64,000 bases of DNA from Irpex lacteus (Eukaryota; Basidiomycota; Agaricomycetes; Polyporales; Irpicaceae). The translations under genes were made by a program, and so were the position numbers. The notes beneath the pieces are model-generated. The model was not told where the DNA came from and searched no databases. It saw nothing but the letters and a program-made list of their open reading frames with translations. Numbering within the stretch: position 1 is the stretch's first letter; the number at the start of each line of letters is the position of its first letter. The stretch is taken from NCBI GenBank assembly GCA_001986395.2, contig MQVO02000010.1, positions 62,001 to 126,000 of the forward strand. The letters run 5' to 3'. Positions 47,349 through 58,654 of the stretch are shown one piece after another.

Positions 47349-49791
47349 ATGCAGAGGCGAAAACCGGCCTCAGCAAAGCAGAGGAAAGCCCAACTCCAGC
47401 AAAAGAGAGCTATCAAGCGTGGAGATGTTTCCCCACCGCCGCCCGGAAAGCCTGACAAGCGGCGCAAAGGCAAAGGCAAGCCACTCATTCACGACCCTGA
47501 GGCGGGCCCATCTGGTAGGGCAATCGCAGCAGCAGAATCGTCACGTCGCCTCCAGTCGTCTTTCGTGAAACTCTCAGCAGAGTTTCTCGAGGAGACAAAA
47601 CGTCTAGCTGCCAATCTTCCATTACCTCGCCCGATTGCGCCGGAGGCTGCTGTCTGGAATGCAAATCATGACGCTGGAACGAAAAGCACCGATCCCGCCG
47701 TTGATAAACGCGAACAACTCACATGCCCAAAACGGCCCAAGTGGAGATATGAAATGTCGAAGAAAGAGGTCGAGAAGAACGAAGAGGGCTTGTTCAAGAA
47801 ATGGCTCGACCAGACTGATTCTATTATCGGCGACTGGTGTGCACCTGATGTCAAGCAACATTCTCCTGAAGCTATCAGCAATGACAGGGAAGCGGCATCG
47901 ACGCCAGAGCCCGAAGAAATGCCTATGGCACCGACGTCTTTCGAACGAAACCTTGAAGTGTGGCGTCAATTGTATGGATTTCATTTGTACTCTTACACCT
48001 CCATCTTCTTGTCTCACATCCGAGCGCAAAGATTCGCGCTGATGTGTGACAACAAGATGGGGGTGTACTCACTATGCGCCCCATTGCAAACATAATCACA
48101 CAGCTCTGATCTACATTGTTCATCACTGTACTCAGATGGCGCGTGACGGAAATATCGCAAATTATCCTCATCCTCCTCGATTCTCGGTGTCCATTACTAC
48201 ACTATCCACCATCTCTCGCCGCATTCCTATCTTCTCCGGCTCTCTCCCGGAAACGCATTATCCTCGTTCTAACCAAAGTCGACATTTCAGGCTCTGAACG
48301 CGCAGACGCATGGATACAGTATCTACAAAACCGTTATCCGCAAGTTCGCGTGGTACAGGTTGAGTCGTATGCGGAGAAGCAGGGCACAGTAAATGGAAAA
48401 CATGTGTACGAGCCACATCTGCCTACTACGTTTCGACAGCGGCTGGTAGATGCGCTGAAGGAGACGCATAAGGAGCTGTTAGAGCCACCCGAGCGGATCA
48501 GAGACATTCCTGAGAAAGTCAGAACTTGGAAGCCTCCGGTCAAACGAGAGGTACGCTGGGAGGCTGTACTGAACGCCCGCGGTGACCAAGTCGGGACTGT
48601 TGTCGGAGGGGCTACGGTGCCGAAGCCCAAGGCGCTGCCACATGCTGGGCAGGAAGCCGAAGGGAGTGCCAACGTTATAGACAAGGAAGAGGAGGAAGAG
48701 TTAGAATTTCTGACGATCGGGCTCATAGGTAAAATCGTCATTAAGCTCGCAGATCTGAAGCTGACCTCCAGAATAGGTCAGCCCAATGTTGGGAAATCAT
48801 CACTGCTTAACGCGCTATTTGGGACACAGAAGGTCAGGGCATCTCGTACACCAGGAAAGGTCAGTGCCTTCATCTACAGCCTATTGGCAGTACCAACATG
48901 ATCTGTATTTCAGACAAAGCACTTTCAAACGCTCTTCTGGACACCTGAAGTGCGACTCGTCGACTGTCCAGGGTTAGTCATGCCGAACCTTGTCCCGATG
49001 GAAACACAGGTCCGAATTTCCCACTTTCTTCACTTCCATCTACACATCCTAATTACACTAACTCTTTCAAGGTCCTAGCGGGTATCTTGCCAATATCACG
49101 CGTCTCTGCAGTTCCTCTATGCATCTACCACGCAGCATCTCTCCTTCCACTGGAGACAATCCTCTCGCTTACGCATCCTTCGCTCTCCGAACTTAAGCAG
49201 CAAGATAAGCGTACGTGGAGGGTTCCTCGTTCTGTGGTGCAGGGCCCAAGCGCCGAGAACTCTCCTGTTTGGACGGCTATGGATATCTTGACTGCGTTTG
49301 CCTTGAAGAAGGGATGGGTGACTGCGAAAGCTGGGCGGCCAGATGTCAACCGAGCTGGGAACTTCATTCTGCGCGCTCTGGCTGAGGGGAGGATTAAGTG
49401 GGCTTTCTGGCCGCCTGGTACACCTGCCGCAACAATCGTTGCGCACCAAACATCAGGGCAGGGTATATGGATACGGAACGATGAAGGAGAGGAAGATGAG
49501 TACGAGTATGACGATGTGGACAGCGATGTTGAGGAGCGGCGGGCTCGTTCTGAGGAGGGGTCTGATGCGGAGGCTGAGGATGTTGAAGATCCTGAGGATG
49601 AGGCGGAAGATTTGCTTGCGGTGAGCTCCATACGCAGTCGGTTTGCTGCGCTGAAAAATGCCAGCGGGGACGAAGAAGAAAGCGAGGAAGAGGATAACGA
49701 TAGTACCGTGGTAGACACTCCAGCTAGCAAGTTTGGTGCACTCACAGTGGATAACCTTGAAGATGACGAGGAAGACGAATCAGACGGATGA
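47349..49791 (+). CDS. GNL1: GNL1-like circularly permuted GTPase
   Basis: YlqF/HSR1-type GTPase related to ribosome assembly factors Lsg1 and Nug1. The circular permutation is visible: G4 (LVLTKVD) precedes G1 (GQPNVGKSSLLNALFG) and G3 (LVDCPG). Five exons, 47349-47971, 48136-48728, 48777-48859, 48914-49009 and 49072-49791, sum to 2,115 nt (704 aa). The N-terminus is Lys/Arg-rich (RRKPASAKQRKAQLQQKRAI), as in nucleolar GTPases; the C-terminus is strongly acidic (EGEEDEYEYDDVDSDVEE). The first intron, 164 nt, is unusually long for the window, but its removal gives VWRQLWRVTEISQIILILLD as in GNL1. A role in ribosome biogenesis is inferred from family. Confidence 0.9.
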
Positions 49792-49866
49792 AGAAATGTA
49801 TGATACACTGTATACTGACAATCTGGAATGCAAGCTCTCCGCAACTGCCTAAATACACGCGAGATG

Positions 49867-50864
49867 TCACCTCCTTCTGCTCACCGCCTCATACGCAGGT
49901 AATTCGTCTCCTTCCGCATACCTCCCTGATGTACCAGATAACCTTCCGACGTGCCCTTCAACTCTCCACGCCCACTCATTCCCTTCCTTCCACCTAAACA
50001 GCTCTGCACCAAAATTCACCTCAAACTCACAAGCGCCCTCCACCCCAATCGCTGCATAGACGTCGTATTGATTCCTAGGCACGTAGACCCCACCGAACGC
50101 GTCAGGGAGGCGAATACCGTTGTACGTGTAGAAGACGCTGGAGGCTGTGAAGTCGTAACCAAATCCGATGGTATCGCCACAGGCAAATCGAGTGAGGATA
50201 GGGTCGTAGTCCATCCCTCCATCAGGATCTTCGAAGAACTTCCTCATGTCGTCCAAATGCAACCCAACCGAGGATCTGTTCCACCCTGGGAAACGCCAAT
50301 CGGGGTATGGTCGACATGCAGATCCTATGAGGGCATGTGAGCAGCGGTGCACTTTCGAGTGAGAACCGATCTAAGCATACCAATCGCGATAATCCCGTCC
50401 ATCTTCTTGACTAAAACCTCGTAGTACACTCCCATCTTCCCCTGAATCTCATACAGCCCTGCCAAAAGCGGCAGATTGCTGAAAAGACAAGTGTCGCGAC
50501 ATGTCTTCCCAGTAGTCACTCTACACACCCCCGGCTTCCCTTTCTCACCACCGTCAACGACTTTCCCGACAAACCTATTAGAGCGTGGAATCTCTATACT
50601 CCATACTCGACATCCTTCATTATTGATCCTGTCCACAACATCGGACGGGAGGAGACGAGGACGTTCTAGAGGATAGCGCGAGCAATAGAGCTCAGCGGAC
50701 TCGAACTCGTCGTCTGTGGCTTCATTGAAGAGTCCGAGCTTATGTGATTGTTGGGGTGCTGGTGTCCATGAAGGAGGTGCATCTGCAGCTGGAGCAAGGT
50801 TTCCTCTGCTCGCACTGGAAGGGCGTGCGGGTTCTTTGCCCTTGAGAGATCGGAGCCAGGACAT
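49867..50864 (-). CDS. SPRY-domain protein
   Basis: Two exons, 50381-50864 and 49867-50324, sum to 942 nt (313 aa). The SPRY domain spans about residues 90-270: CRVWSIEIPRS, then CLFSNLPLLAGLYEIQGKMG, YYEVLVKKMDGIIAIGSACR, WNRSSVGLHLDDMRKFFEDP, DTIGFGYDFTASSVFYTYNG and YAAIGVEGACEFEVNFG. The layout matches RanBPM/Ssh4-type SPRY proteins in fungi. The first 60 residues are Pro/Ser-rich and probably disordered. No transmembrane segment is seen, so this is not a full Ssh4/Ear1-type ubiquitin adaptor. It converges on GNL1, with only 75 bp between stop codons. A TATA box lies just upstream. Binding partner unknown. Confidence 0.85.
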
Positions 50865-51415
50865 GACTGAGAATACTTGAGAACGAGGTGGAGTTACCCC
50901 TTAGCAGAAGGCAGCCTTTATATATGTACCTCCTGCACTGCTTATTATGGCGAATCTCCCAGGAGATGGCCTGTCGGGATTTTCGACACGGCCTTTTACT
51001 CTTGGCCCAACGCTAGTGCCTTATAGGAGGAGGCTGTGTAGTTGTCGCTCTCGTACAGAACTGCGAGAGCTACTGTTGCCGAAGCCTGCTGTGCTGGAAA
51101 GCATTATTTAGCTGCGATAAATGGATAGTTCAGATAGATTGTCTGAGGCCTACTATGACAGTTATTGTACTGCTATGGCCGCCGTTGCTGCAGGTTTTAT
51201 GACGCAAAGGTCATGGTATTGGTTCAAGGGGCCTTAGCGCGCTTCGCTCATGCATGCGCAGAGATCCTCGACCGCCACAAGAATGCACCGGCAGTGCATA
51301 CTTCAGGATGACGAGTGATTACAAAGTGACCCCTGAATATTCAAACTATTTGTGGTGAACTTACTTACGATGTCAATATGTATGGATGTGCATTACACTC
51401 AAGGTGGCTCTTAAA
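50865..51415. other. Intergenic region SPRY / TatD
   Basis: About 550 bp holding the SPRY promoter and the 3' flank of TatD (both genes on the minus strand). No gene was recognised. Confidence 0.45.
50917..50924 (-). promoter_or_regulatory. TATA box candidate for the SPRY gene
   Basis: Minus strand TATATAAA followed by GG, about 53 bp upstream of the ATG at 50864. Confidence 0.5.
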
Positions 51416-52998
51416 CTAGTCATTTAAGTCCTGAAGCTTAAAGAGCTCCACAGTATTCTTCCAAGCCGCCTCCGTAACTTGTTCAAAAGACGTGCCATCG
51501 TGCAGCTTATACAGCACCCACGCCACAGCACCAATAGCCATAGGCTCATTTCTTCCTTTAACTGGTTTTCCGTGCACAAACGCCTCCGGTTTCTTCGCGT
51601 CGGGGAAATATAGCGAGCTGAGTGAGGCGGGTAGAGTGTTGATATGTGCTCTTGAAGCCTGAGTTGTGGTCATAGAACACCATGGTGCATCTAATAAGAG
51701 TCGGTCAGGATAAGATGTGTGGAAGTTTGAGTATGTCTCTTACCGGTTTCCAGCATGAGTCTGTCAAGAGGAATAGACTTCGCGGTGAGAAGATTCTCTG
51801 TGCTTTTCAGGGAGCAGCCATTTATTCTGCACAATATCAGCGATCCCAACGCTGTAAGAACAACTCCCATCCTTACCCTACATGGAAACCCATATTTATC
51901 TGTATAGCATCATATTAGAGTGTTGGAGTGATTAGAGAGACACAACGTTACCAGCTCAAGGGCTTCCTCCGGAGTACCTGTAAAGCTGTGGACGACCCCG
52001 CCATGTGCACCTATTGCCCGCCCGCCATCGTCTCCGAATCCTTCTTCGCGTAAAATGTCCACGAAGTCTCTGTGAGCGGCTCTAGAATGTAGGAAGAGAG
52101 GTAGATGGTGTTTCTTTGCGAGCGAAAGCTGAATACCTGTGCCAGGTTCTGTTACCGACAGTAAGGTATACAAGCGGAGGGGGCCACGTACGGAAATTGC
52201 GCTTTTGTACTTCTTCCGATGCGAAGTGTGTTCTATCGTAGTCTGTAGGTATCTCACACGTCAGTATTCAAACCAGAACGTCGGCTACGCTATCCCACGC
52301 ATAGCTCACCAAGGCCACACTCTCCGATTGCTACCACACGACCTTTGCCAGTCAAGTTGGACGATATCACTTTATCAAGCTCAGCGAGATAAGCCTCCGG
52401 ACCACCCTTGAACTTATCAAACTCGGCGGATCGCGTCGGATGGCATCCGACTGTTGCGTAGAAGCCATGTTGCTTTGCCAGTTCCAAAGCCTCCTTGGAC
52501 TCGTGCAGACTTCCGCCTGTGATTATCATCGACCTCACCCCAGCTGCACGAGAGCGTTCAAGCATGGCTTCGAAATCATCTGCACCGATTGGACAGTGTC
52601 AGCCAGTACTCGGGGTCGCCATAGAGCGAGATGCGTTGGGGAGACTTACCATCATGCTTCTTCCGCCCGTGGTGATATCCTCTGAAGACTGGGTCCGTGA
52701 GATTGACTGGGTATGCCCGCTCAGTAGGCTGTTGTATAGGTGGGAGAGGTCTGTGCTGAGCATACCGCCAATATCTAGTGAACATTTAGTGACTACGTTT
52801 CATAGATGTGCAGAAGTACATACCTATGAACCTGAAGTTCCCTGTCACTTCCTCTGAAGGCCGTGACTTCGCTAATTTTGCAGCAGATGACATACTGGCA
52901 AAAGGCTGTCTGTAGCAAGATTTAACTCTGATAAATTGAGGAATGTTCGATTCTGTGAACGCATGAAGTCTGGCTTTGAAAGTCAGTAGTCGTAGCAT
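51416..52998 (-). CDS. TatD-family metal-dependent deoxyribonuclease
   Basis: TatD nucleases are TIM-barrel 3'-5' exonucleases linked to DNA repair and apoptosis. Nine exons, 52824-52998, 52766-52774, 52650-52706, 52310-52579, 52192-52242, 51952-52136, 51877-51899, 51744-51826 and 51416-51690, sum to 1,128 nt (375 aa). Diagnostic motifs: DIGVNLTDPVFRGYHHGRKK, TVGCHPTRS, VVAIGECGLGDYDRTHFAS, PLFLHSRAAHRDF, AHGGVVHSFTGTPEEAL, MGFHVGINGCSLK and LMLETDAPWC, so the metal ligands are all present. The 9-nt second exon and 23-nt seventh exon are required by these motifs. The first 35 residues are Arg-rich with one acidic residue (MLRLLTFKARLHAFTESN), a likely mitochondrial presequence; an internal ATG (MSSAAKL) could give a cytosolic or nuclear form. 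Confidence 0.9.
52766..52774 (-). other. 9-nt coding micro-exon in TatD
   Basis: ATATTGGCG on the minus strand between CACTAG and GTATGC. It supplies DIG of the metal-binding DIGVNLTD motif in phase. Confidence 0.8.
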
Positions 52999-53262
52999 AG
53001 ATCAGAAAGCAGTTGGCCTCGCAGGTCGTTCATCACTTACCTGCGTCTCAGCTTCCACACACCCACGATGTCTCCTTCTCAACACCACAACATTCCCGGA
53101 GGGCTCGGCTGATTAAACGTGTAGAGTTGGTATGTCAATAGGAATGCATGTGGGACAATCACAAGGAGAAGTGTTGTAGCCGGTGAACGCCTTGGGGTTC
53201 ACGGGTGCCCATAAAAGCTCGTCCGTCGGCAGGCTACTACCCTTCATACCTTACTAGCTACC

Positions 53263-54880
53263 ATGGAACGTATCAACAAGCTCGTATCGCACCTCACCCC
53301 AGGATCGGTGAAGGGATTAGAGGCTATCCAGGCGAAGAGCCCAGACGATGTGGTCATCACTTTGGCTGTGAGAACGCCGCTGTGTAAGGCAAAGAGGGGT
53401 GGCTTGAAGGATACTACGTGAGTATTGCCAGTGACCTATACACCGACACCCCTGAAATAGTCTCTAACAACTCCTTATTGTCAACAGCTCAGAAGAGCTG
53501 CTGGTCGAGATCTTCAAGGTTAGTCCAGTTATTCTCCCTGGTCATGCAACTACTCATTAGGGCTCCTTTATGCATCCAGCAAGCCGTGGCTCACTCTTCC
53601 ATCGATCCTGGGCTTATTGGAGATATCGCGGTCGGAACATGTCTTCCCAAAAAGCCTCTGCACGAAGCACGCTCCGCCATGCTCGCAGCAGGCATCCCCG
53701 AGCATGTCCCAGTGCAGATTCTCAACCGCTTCTGCTCCTCGGGGCTCATGGCCGTGACGGATATTTCCAACAAGATCAAGGCCGGTCAGATTGACGTTGG
53801 TTTGGCCATCGGTATCGAGAGCATGTCTCAAAAGTGAGCTCCCTTAAGCCAATCACTGCTGAATTTGACCCCTAACCATGATTGCTACGTGTCTCAGCAA
53901 TGATGACCCATGGACACCAAATAGCGTTGCCGTCAACAACCATCCTCCTGCCAAAGCTTGCAGCATGCCAATGGGCTGGACCTCTGAGAATGTCGCCGGC
54001 GATTTCGGTATCACAAGAGAGGAGATGGACGCTCTTTCAGCCCTCTCTTTCCAGCGAGCCGAACACGCTCAAAAGTCCGGCTATTTCAAGAAGGAGATCG
54101 TACCTATAACAGTCAATGTCAAGAACGCCGACGGTACTGTAACTCAGAAGACCATCTCCGAGGACGAGGGTATTCGGTACGGCACTACGAAGGAAGCACT
54201 GGGCAAAATCAAGCCTGCATTCCCGCAATGGAAGCCGTCGCAGACTACTGGCGGAAATGCTAGTCAAGTTACGGACGGCGCTGCTGCTGTTCTGCTCATG
54301 AGGCGAAGCAAGGCCGAGGCTCTTGGTCTGGAGATCATTGGCAAGCATGTCACTACCGTCGTCACTGGCCTTTCACCACGTATTATGGGCATTGGCCCTC
54401 GCTATGCCATCCCGATGGTGCTTGCACAAGTTGGTATCTCACAGGATGATGTGGACTTGTTCGAGGTAAGTTGCACTTACAATTGTTTTTGTGGTTGTAG
54501 CTCGACTGACTCTGGTGCAGATCAACGAAGCGTTCTCGTCAATGTACGTCTATTGCACGCGGGAGCTCCGTCTCGATATCAATAAAGTAAACGTAAATGG
54601 CGGAGCTGTCGCTCTCGGACATCCACTAGATGAGTGTTATTCTTGGTCTATCGCCGCCTTTGTGACTGACATCATATCGGCTCTATTACGCTGTACAGGT
54701 GCCAGGCAAGTCGCTACAGGCTTCAACGAGCTGGCTAGAAGGAACGGAAAGGTGTGTCTCGAGGCTGCCATGCTGATTATGTACTCGGATTCTCATGCCC
54801 GTGTGATTGAACAGATCCTGGTGACGTCCATGTGTATTGGTGGAGGCCAAGGTGCTGCTGCGGTGTTCGTCCGAGACTGA
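53263..54880 (+). CDS. POT1: Peroxisomal 3-ketoacyl-CoA thiolase
   Basis: Catalyses the last step of fatty-acid beta-oxidation, splitting 3-ketoacyl-CoA to acetyl-CoA. Seven exons, 53263-53417, 53488-53518, 53580-53833, 53898-54465, 54521-54629, 54690-54751 and 54815-54880, sum to 1,245 nt (414 aa). A PTS2 peroxisomal signal is at residues 3-11: Arg-Ile, five residues, His-Leu (RINKLVSHL). Catalytic residues are the nucleophile Cys in [13 protein letters not shown], His in GHPLGCTGARQ and the second Cys in [15 protein letters not shown] is also present. The GHPLG/CTGAR junction requires removal of 54630-54689, which starts with AT and ends with AC. It is divergent from TatD, with 264 bp between starts. 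No mitochondrial leader is seen. Confidence 0.92.
54630..54689 (+). other. AT-AC intron in the thiolase gene
   Basis: Exon CATCCACTAG, then ATGAGTGTTA at the 5' end and CTCTATTAC at the 3' end, then GCTGTACAGG. Removing these 60 nt restores GHPLGCTGARQ exactly. The donor looks like a normal U2 GTGAGT with the first G changed to A, not the U12 form ATATCC. A CTGAC branch-like sequence lies 24 nt or so before the end. The segment is a multiple of three and has no stop, so a naive open frame reads through it. Confidence 0.78.
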
Positions 54881-55403
54881 GCGTGCCGAGGTGTTTGCCG
54901 CATAGAGTATCTTTCGGAGGCAGTGTGTTTTGCGTGGCCTTTGTTTTCTTTTCTTTGCAATATGTATATTAGAGCACCACGGAAATTTCATCTCTCACCT
55001 TGCTCGGACAGCACTGGCCTTACGCCAAGCACATACTAGCTGATATCCCATCGCTGGGTCTGCGTGTTCTCATAAGCTCCCTTCGTTGAAGTTCTCCTCT
55101 CTCTTTGCCTACCCTATTACTGAACATCTGTTGTCGAACGCTGATCGTTGACTTCATAACGCTACTTATTTTTGTGCCGTCCTGCTTGCCGTCTTTTTTG
55201 AGGGTTGTACTACAAGAATAGACGAGCGTCTAAACCGGGTCTCTATCCCCTTGTGCGCCTTTCACACCTTTCCTCCTACCTTCATCTCAACCTACCGCCC
55301 GCAACCCTTTTCTCCTCCCTCCGTTACGGGCTTTGCCCTCCGACCTCCCACTCTGAGTCTCTCCTTCACTCTTTTATTTCTCTAAGGCTGGCATAGCCGT
55401 GCT
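54881..55403. other. Intergenic region thiolase / heparinase-like gene
   Basis: About 520 bp. The right part is a pyrimidine-rich leader with repeated CCTCC and CTTT runs, typical of strongly transcribed fungal promoters. No gene was recognised. Confidence 0.45.
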
Positions 55404-57937
55404 ATGGCCGCGAGATACACCGACGCTAATAACACACCATACGGCTCAGGCGACCCATACTACTCAGCATCTGGCTATATAACTCCTGTACCTATGAAGA
55501 AGCGTACGAGCAATTGGATCAAGTTCGGTATACCCGTCTTGATTGCTGTCATCATCGCCGCCGTCGTTGGTGGTGTCGTCGGCAGCCGTAACCACCACAA
55601 CAACTCGGCGAGCGCGTCCGGCAAATCTTCGTCTGGGGGAGGAGGCTCCTCCTCTGGCGACCAGGCTGCTGCCAGCTCTGCTGCGTCCGTCCAAAACGCC
55701 CTCGGTCTCGTGCCAACTGCCACGAACAGCTTGTACCTAATCCCCATTTATCCTTCTACTGTACGTTTCTTTTCGCTTCTCGAGCCGAGCTTTTGTTGAC
55801 AGCCGGAATCGTGAATTTCTCAGACAAACACCGCCGCTTTCACCACCCCCACTCTCAGTACCAGCAATAACGATGCCAGTCTTGGCTGGCCTGCAGACCC
55901 CTTCCAGCCTGCCAACCCGAGCCCGACTAACGTTCGCACTGATCGTCCTCGTCTGATCGCCCCCGCTTACAAGTGGGAAGCGTTGCCCGAGCTGATCGCC
56001 AAGAACCCGTACATGCGGGCGTGGAACGATACCATCTTTGGCAATGCCACAGAATACTACGGTCTCGATAACGTCCAGTACTTCATGGATGGTTCAAGTG
56101 GTATTCTCGATAACTGCCGTTACGTTAAGGAGCGCATTAAGGCATGGGCTTACGTCTACCGTATGACCAACAACACCAAGTGGGTTGATCGGGCTGTGAA
56201 AGAGTTAGACGTACGTTCGCTTGCGTCCCTACAATGGAAGACTGTCACTGATGCTTCCATTAGCACGCAGCTGGCACCGATTTCGGTCCCAACAACTCTA
56301 CAAAGTGGAATCCCTCTCACTTCCTCGACACGGCTGAGATGACCGCTGCCTTCGCCATCGCTTACGATTGGATGTATGACGCCCTCACGGCAGACCAGAG
56401 GACCACCATCAGGCAGAACATGATCACATACGGTCTTAGCCAAGGTCAAGTTGCATACCAAAACGCCAATACCGGTACTTTCGCTGGCTGGTGGACGGGC
56501 CCTGATATTCACGGTAACTGGAACTGCGTCTGCAACAGTGGTTTGACGCTCGGAGCGCTCGCTATTCTCGGCGACGATGACACTGGCACGGCAGAGAATA
56601 TCCTAAGTCTCACCATCCCGAACGCCTTGCAGGGTTGTGCGCAGGCAGTTTCCTCCGACGGAACCTGGGCTGAAACTGCAAACTATTGGTACTTCGGTAC
56701 CACTGGCCACGCAGAGATGTCCTCCGCGCTCTTGACTGCCACCGGCTCCGACCAGCAGCTGCTCACCACGAACAAGAACTTCTCGTTGACCGGTTATTAC
56801 CACATGGCCGTGTTTGGTCCTGGATCGCTGTTCGCGTACGGTGACCACGGTCCCAACAAGTACAGTGCCACCGCCAACTCCATGTTCTTGTACGGAGACT
56901 ACTACAACAAGCCGGAGTTCATTCTGTTCCAGCGCGACCAGTTCGATGCCGGTTCTGACCCGTGGTCCATGTTCTGGTTCAACCCCTTGGCGTCTGGCGC
57001 ATTCTGGGACGGTCTCGCCCTTGATCACTTCTTCGACGACTCGCTCGACCAGTGGGCGGCCATGAGGAGCAGCTGGACTGACCAGAATGCTTTGTACGTT
57101 GCTATCAAGGCTGGTCAACTGCTCCATCACCAGACGCACAACGATCTTGACGCGGGTGACTTCGTCCTCGATGCTATGGGTGTTCGTTGGGCAGGAGAAC
57201 TCGGTTCATCTGATTATAACTCGGCCGGATACTTCAACAGCGATGCCCAAGACGCTCAGCGTTGGCTCTACTACCGTAAGCGTACGGAGGGTCAGAACGC
57301 TATCATCGTGAACAAGGCCAACCAGAACGTCGATGCCGCACCCACGGTCAAGCATGACACTACGGGCGAAGCTCAAGGATCGAGCACCGTCTACGACGTG
57401 CCTAGCGATTCGACAGCTTTCTGGACCGCTGACCTTGTGAGCGCGTACAATGACACGTAAGTGGGCCCTCCTTGTTCCCGTTTTAGGCAGACTATTGACA
57501 GCTCGTTCAGTCAATCGTACAAGCGTGGTATCCGTTTGATCAACGGCAGGAAGCAAGTCCTTCTGCAAGACGATATCACCGCCTCGCAGCCCATCATGTG
57601 GCGTATGCACACGAACGCAACTGTGGACGCGAAGGGAACGTCTGCCACTTTGAAGATCGGAGACCAGACTCTTACCATGTCGCTGCTGAATGCACCAGAC
57701 GGCGCGGAGTTCACGACGGGACCTGCTCAGCGGTTCTCAGACGATCCCGCGACTCCTGCTGGCTGGCCCGATCCCGAAAACCCTGGTGTCACGGTGGTTA
57801 TGATTTCTCTCCCCGCTGGCACGTACAGTCTCCAGGTGCTCTTCAACCCGCAGTGGTCGGGCATGCAGTCGAGCGACTTCAAGACGCCGCCCAGTGTCTC
57901 GCTCGACAACTGGACCCTCAAGAGTCACGACTCATAG
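55404..57937 (+). CDS. Membrane-anchored heparinase II/III-like (uronate lyase fold) protein
   Basis: Four exons, 55404-55760, 55824-56210, 56264-57456 and 57502-57937, sum to 2,373 nt (790 aa). A single transmembrane segment near residues 37-60 (FGIPVLIAVIIAAVVGGVVG) follows a cytosolic, lysine-flanked N-terminus, so this is a type II membrane protein with a Ser/Gly-rich stalk. The ectodomain has an alpha/alpha-toroid region: RDPRLIAP-like DRPRLIAPAYKWEAL, AFAIAYDWMYDALTADQR, NWNCVCNSGLTLGALAI, GTWAETANYWYFGTTGHAEM. Then the beta-sandwich part: HHQTHNDLDAGDFVLDAMGV and RWAGELG, where His/Asn match heparinase II/III residues. Such proteins eliminate uronate-containing or other acidic polysaccharides; the true substrate in fungi is not known. 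A cell-wall or extracellular role is inferred. Confidence 0.82.
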
Positions 57938-58654
57938 ACGTCGGGCACAACATTGACTGACGGACGTCGATCATCAGTTCGTTGTGACAGTTTGGCCCCG
58001 CCTCCTCACGCTGAACAGTTTTTAATATAATTGATGGACAGTTTCGGAACTGCGACAGTAGCTTGATTTTCTTCTTCTTTTGACGATGGCTCTTCTATCT
58101 TTCTACTTCCTTCATGCCAGCAACGACGAGGCGGTTACTTACTGTACGGAGCTGGGGCTTCTGCGACGGACGCAATTCTTCTCTATTTTCTCTCTAGTGT
58201 ACCGAGCGTAATGAGCATTGCATACCCCGTTTACCAGAAATGACCTGAAGTGATTTACCGAGGGATCGCAGTTGCGAGGGGGCAATCAGATGGGCGCCTG
58301 TCAGGGTGATGGGCAACAGGCGGGGGGTGTTGTCTTGGTTTCCTGCAACGACCTTGTCCGTCCAGACGCTCCTTCCTCCCTCCCCTTCCTTTGGTCAAAA
58401 TTACAGTTTAGAATAGTACCTGGTGCGACGTCGTGCGGTGTGGTCGTCTCTCTCGTGAGTAAAGTGTCCTCTCTTCCTCCTTCGTTCGTCGCGTGTTCAC
58501 GTTGATTGTGCTCCTCGCGTACCCTTTTTCTGCCTGGCTTTGCAGAGGTGCGGACAACGAGCAACGATGCTGATACTGCTGATGCTGACGACCCATATCC
58601 AGATAACTAACCCTTTCCCAACGTCCTCACCCGGCTTGTTCTCATACTCCCACC
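57938..58654. other. Intergenic region with long pyrimidine-rich leader
   Basis: 717 bp between two plus-strand genes. The stretch 58350-58650 is rich in C and T blocks and probably forms the 5' leader of the next gene; a leader intron is possible but no clear pair of sites was chosen. No coding gene was recognised. Confidence 0.4.

Noticed and set aside
46804..47568. Long plus-strand open frame across the methyltransferase start and the GNL1 start
   Set aside because: It overlaps two well-supported genes, has no family features, and shows the composition of a shadow frame.
54633..54697. GT-AG alternative for the thiolase intron (GAGT/GTTATT ... TGTACAG)
   Set aside because: It keeps frame but gives GHPLDECARQ and loses three motif residues, while the AT-AC choice restores GHPLGCTGARQ exactly.
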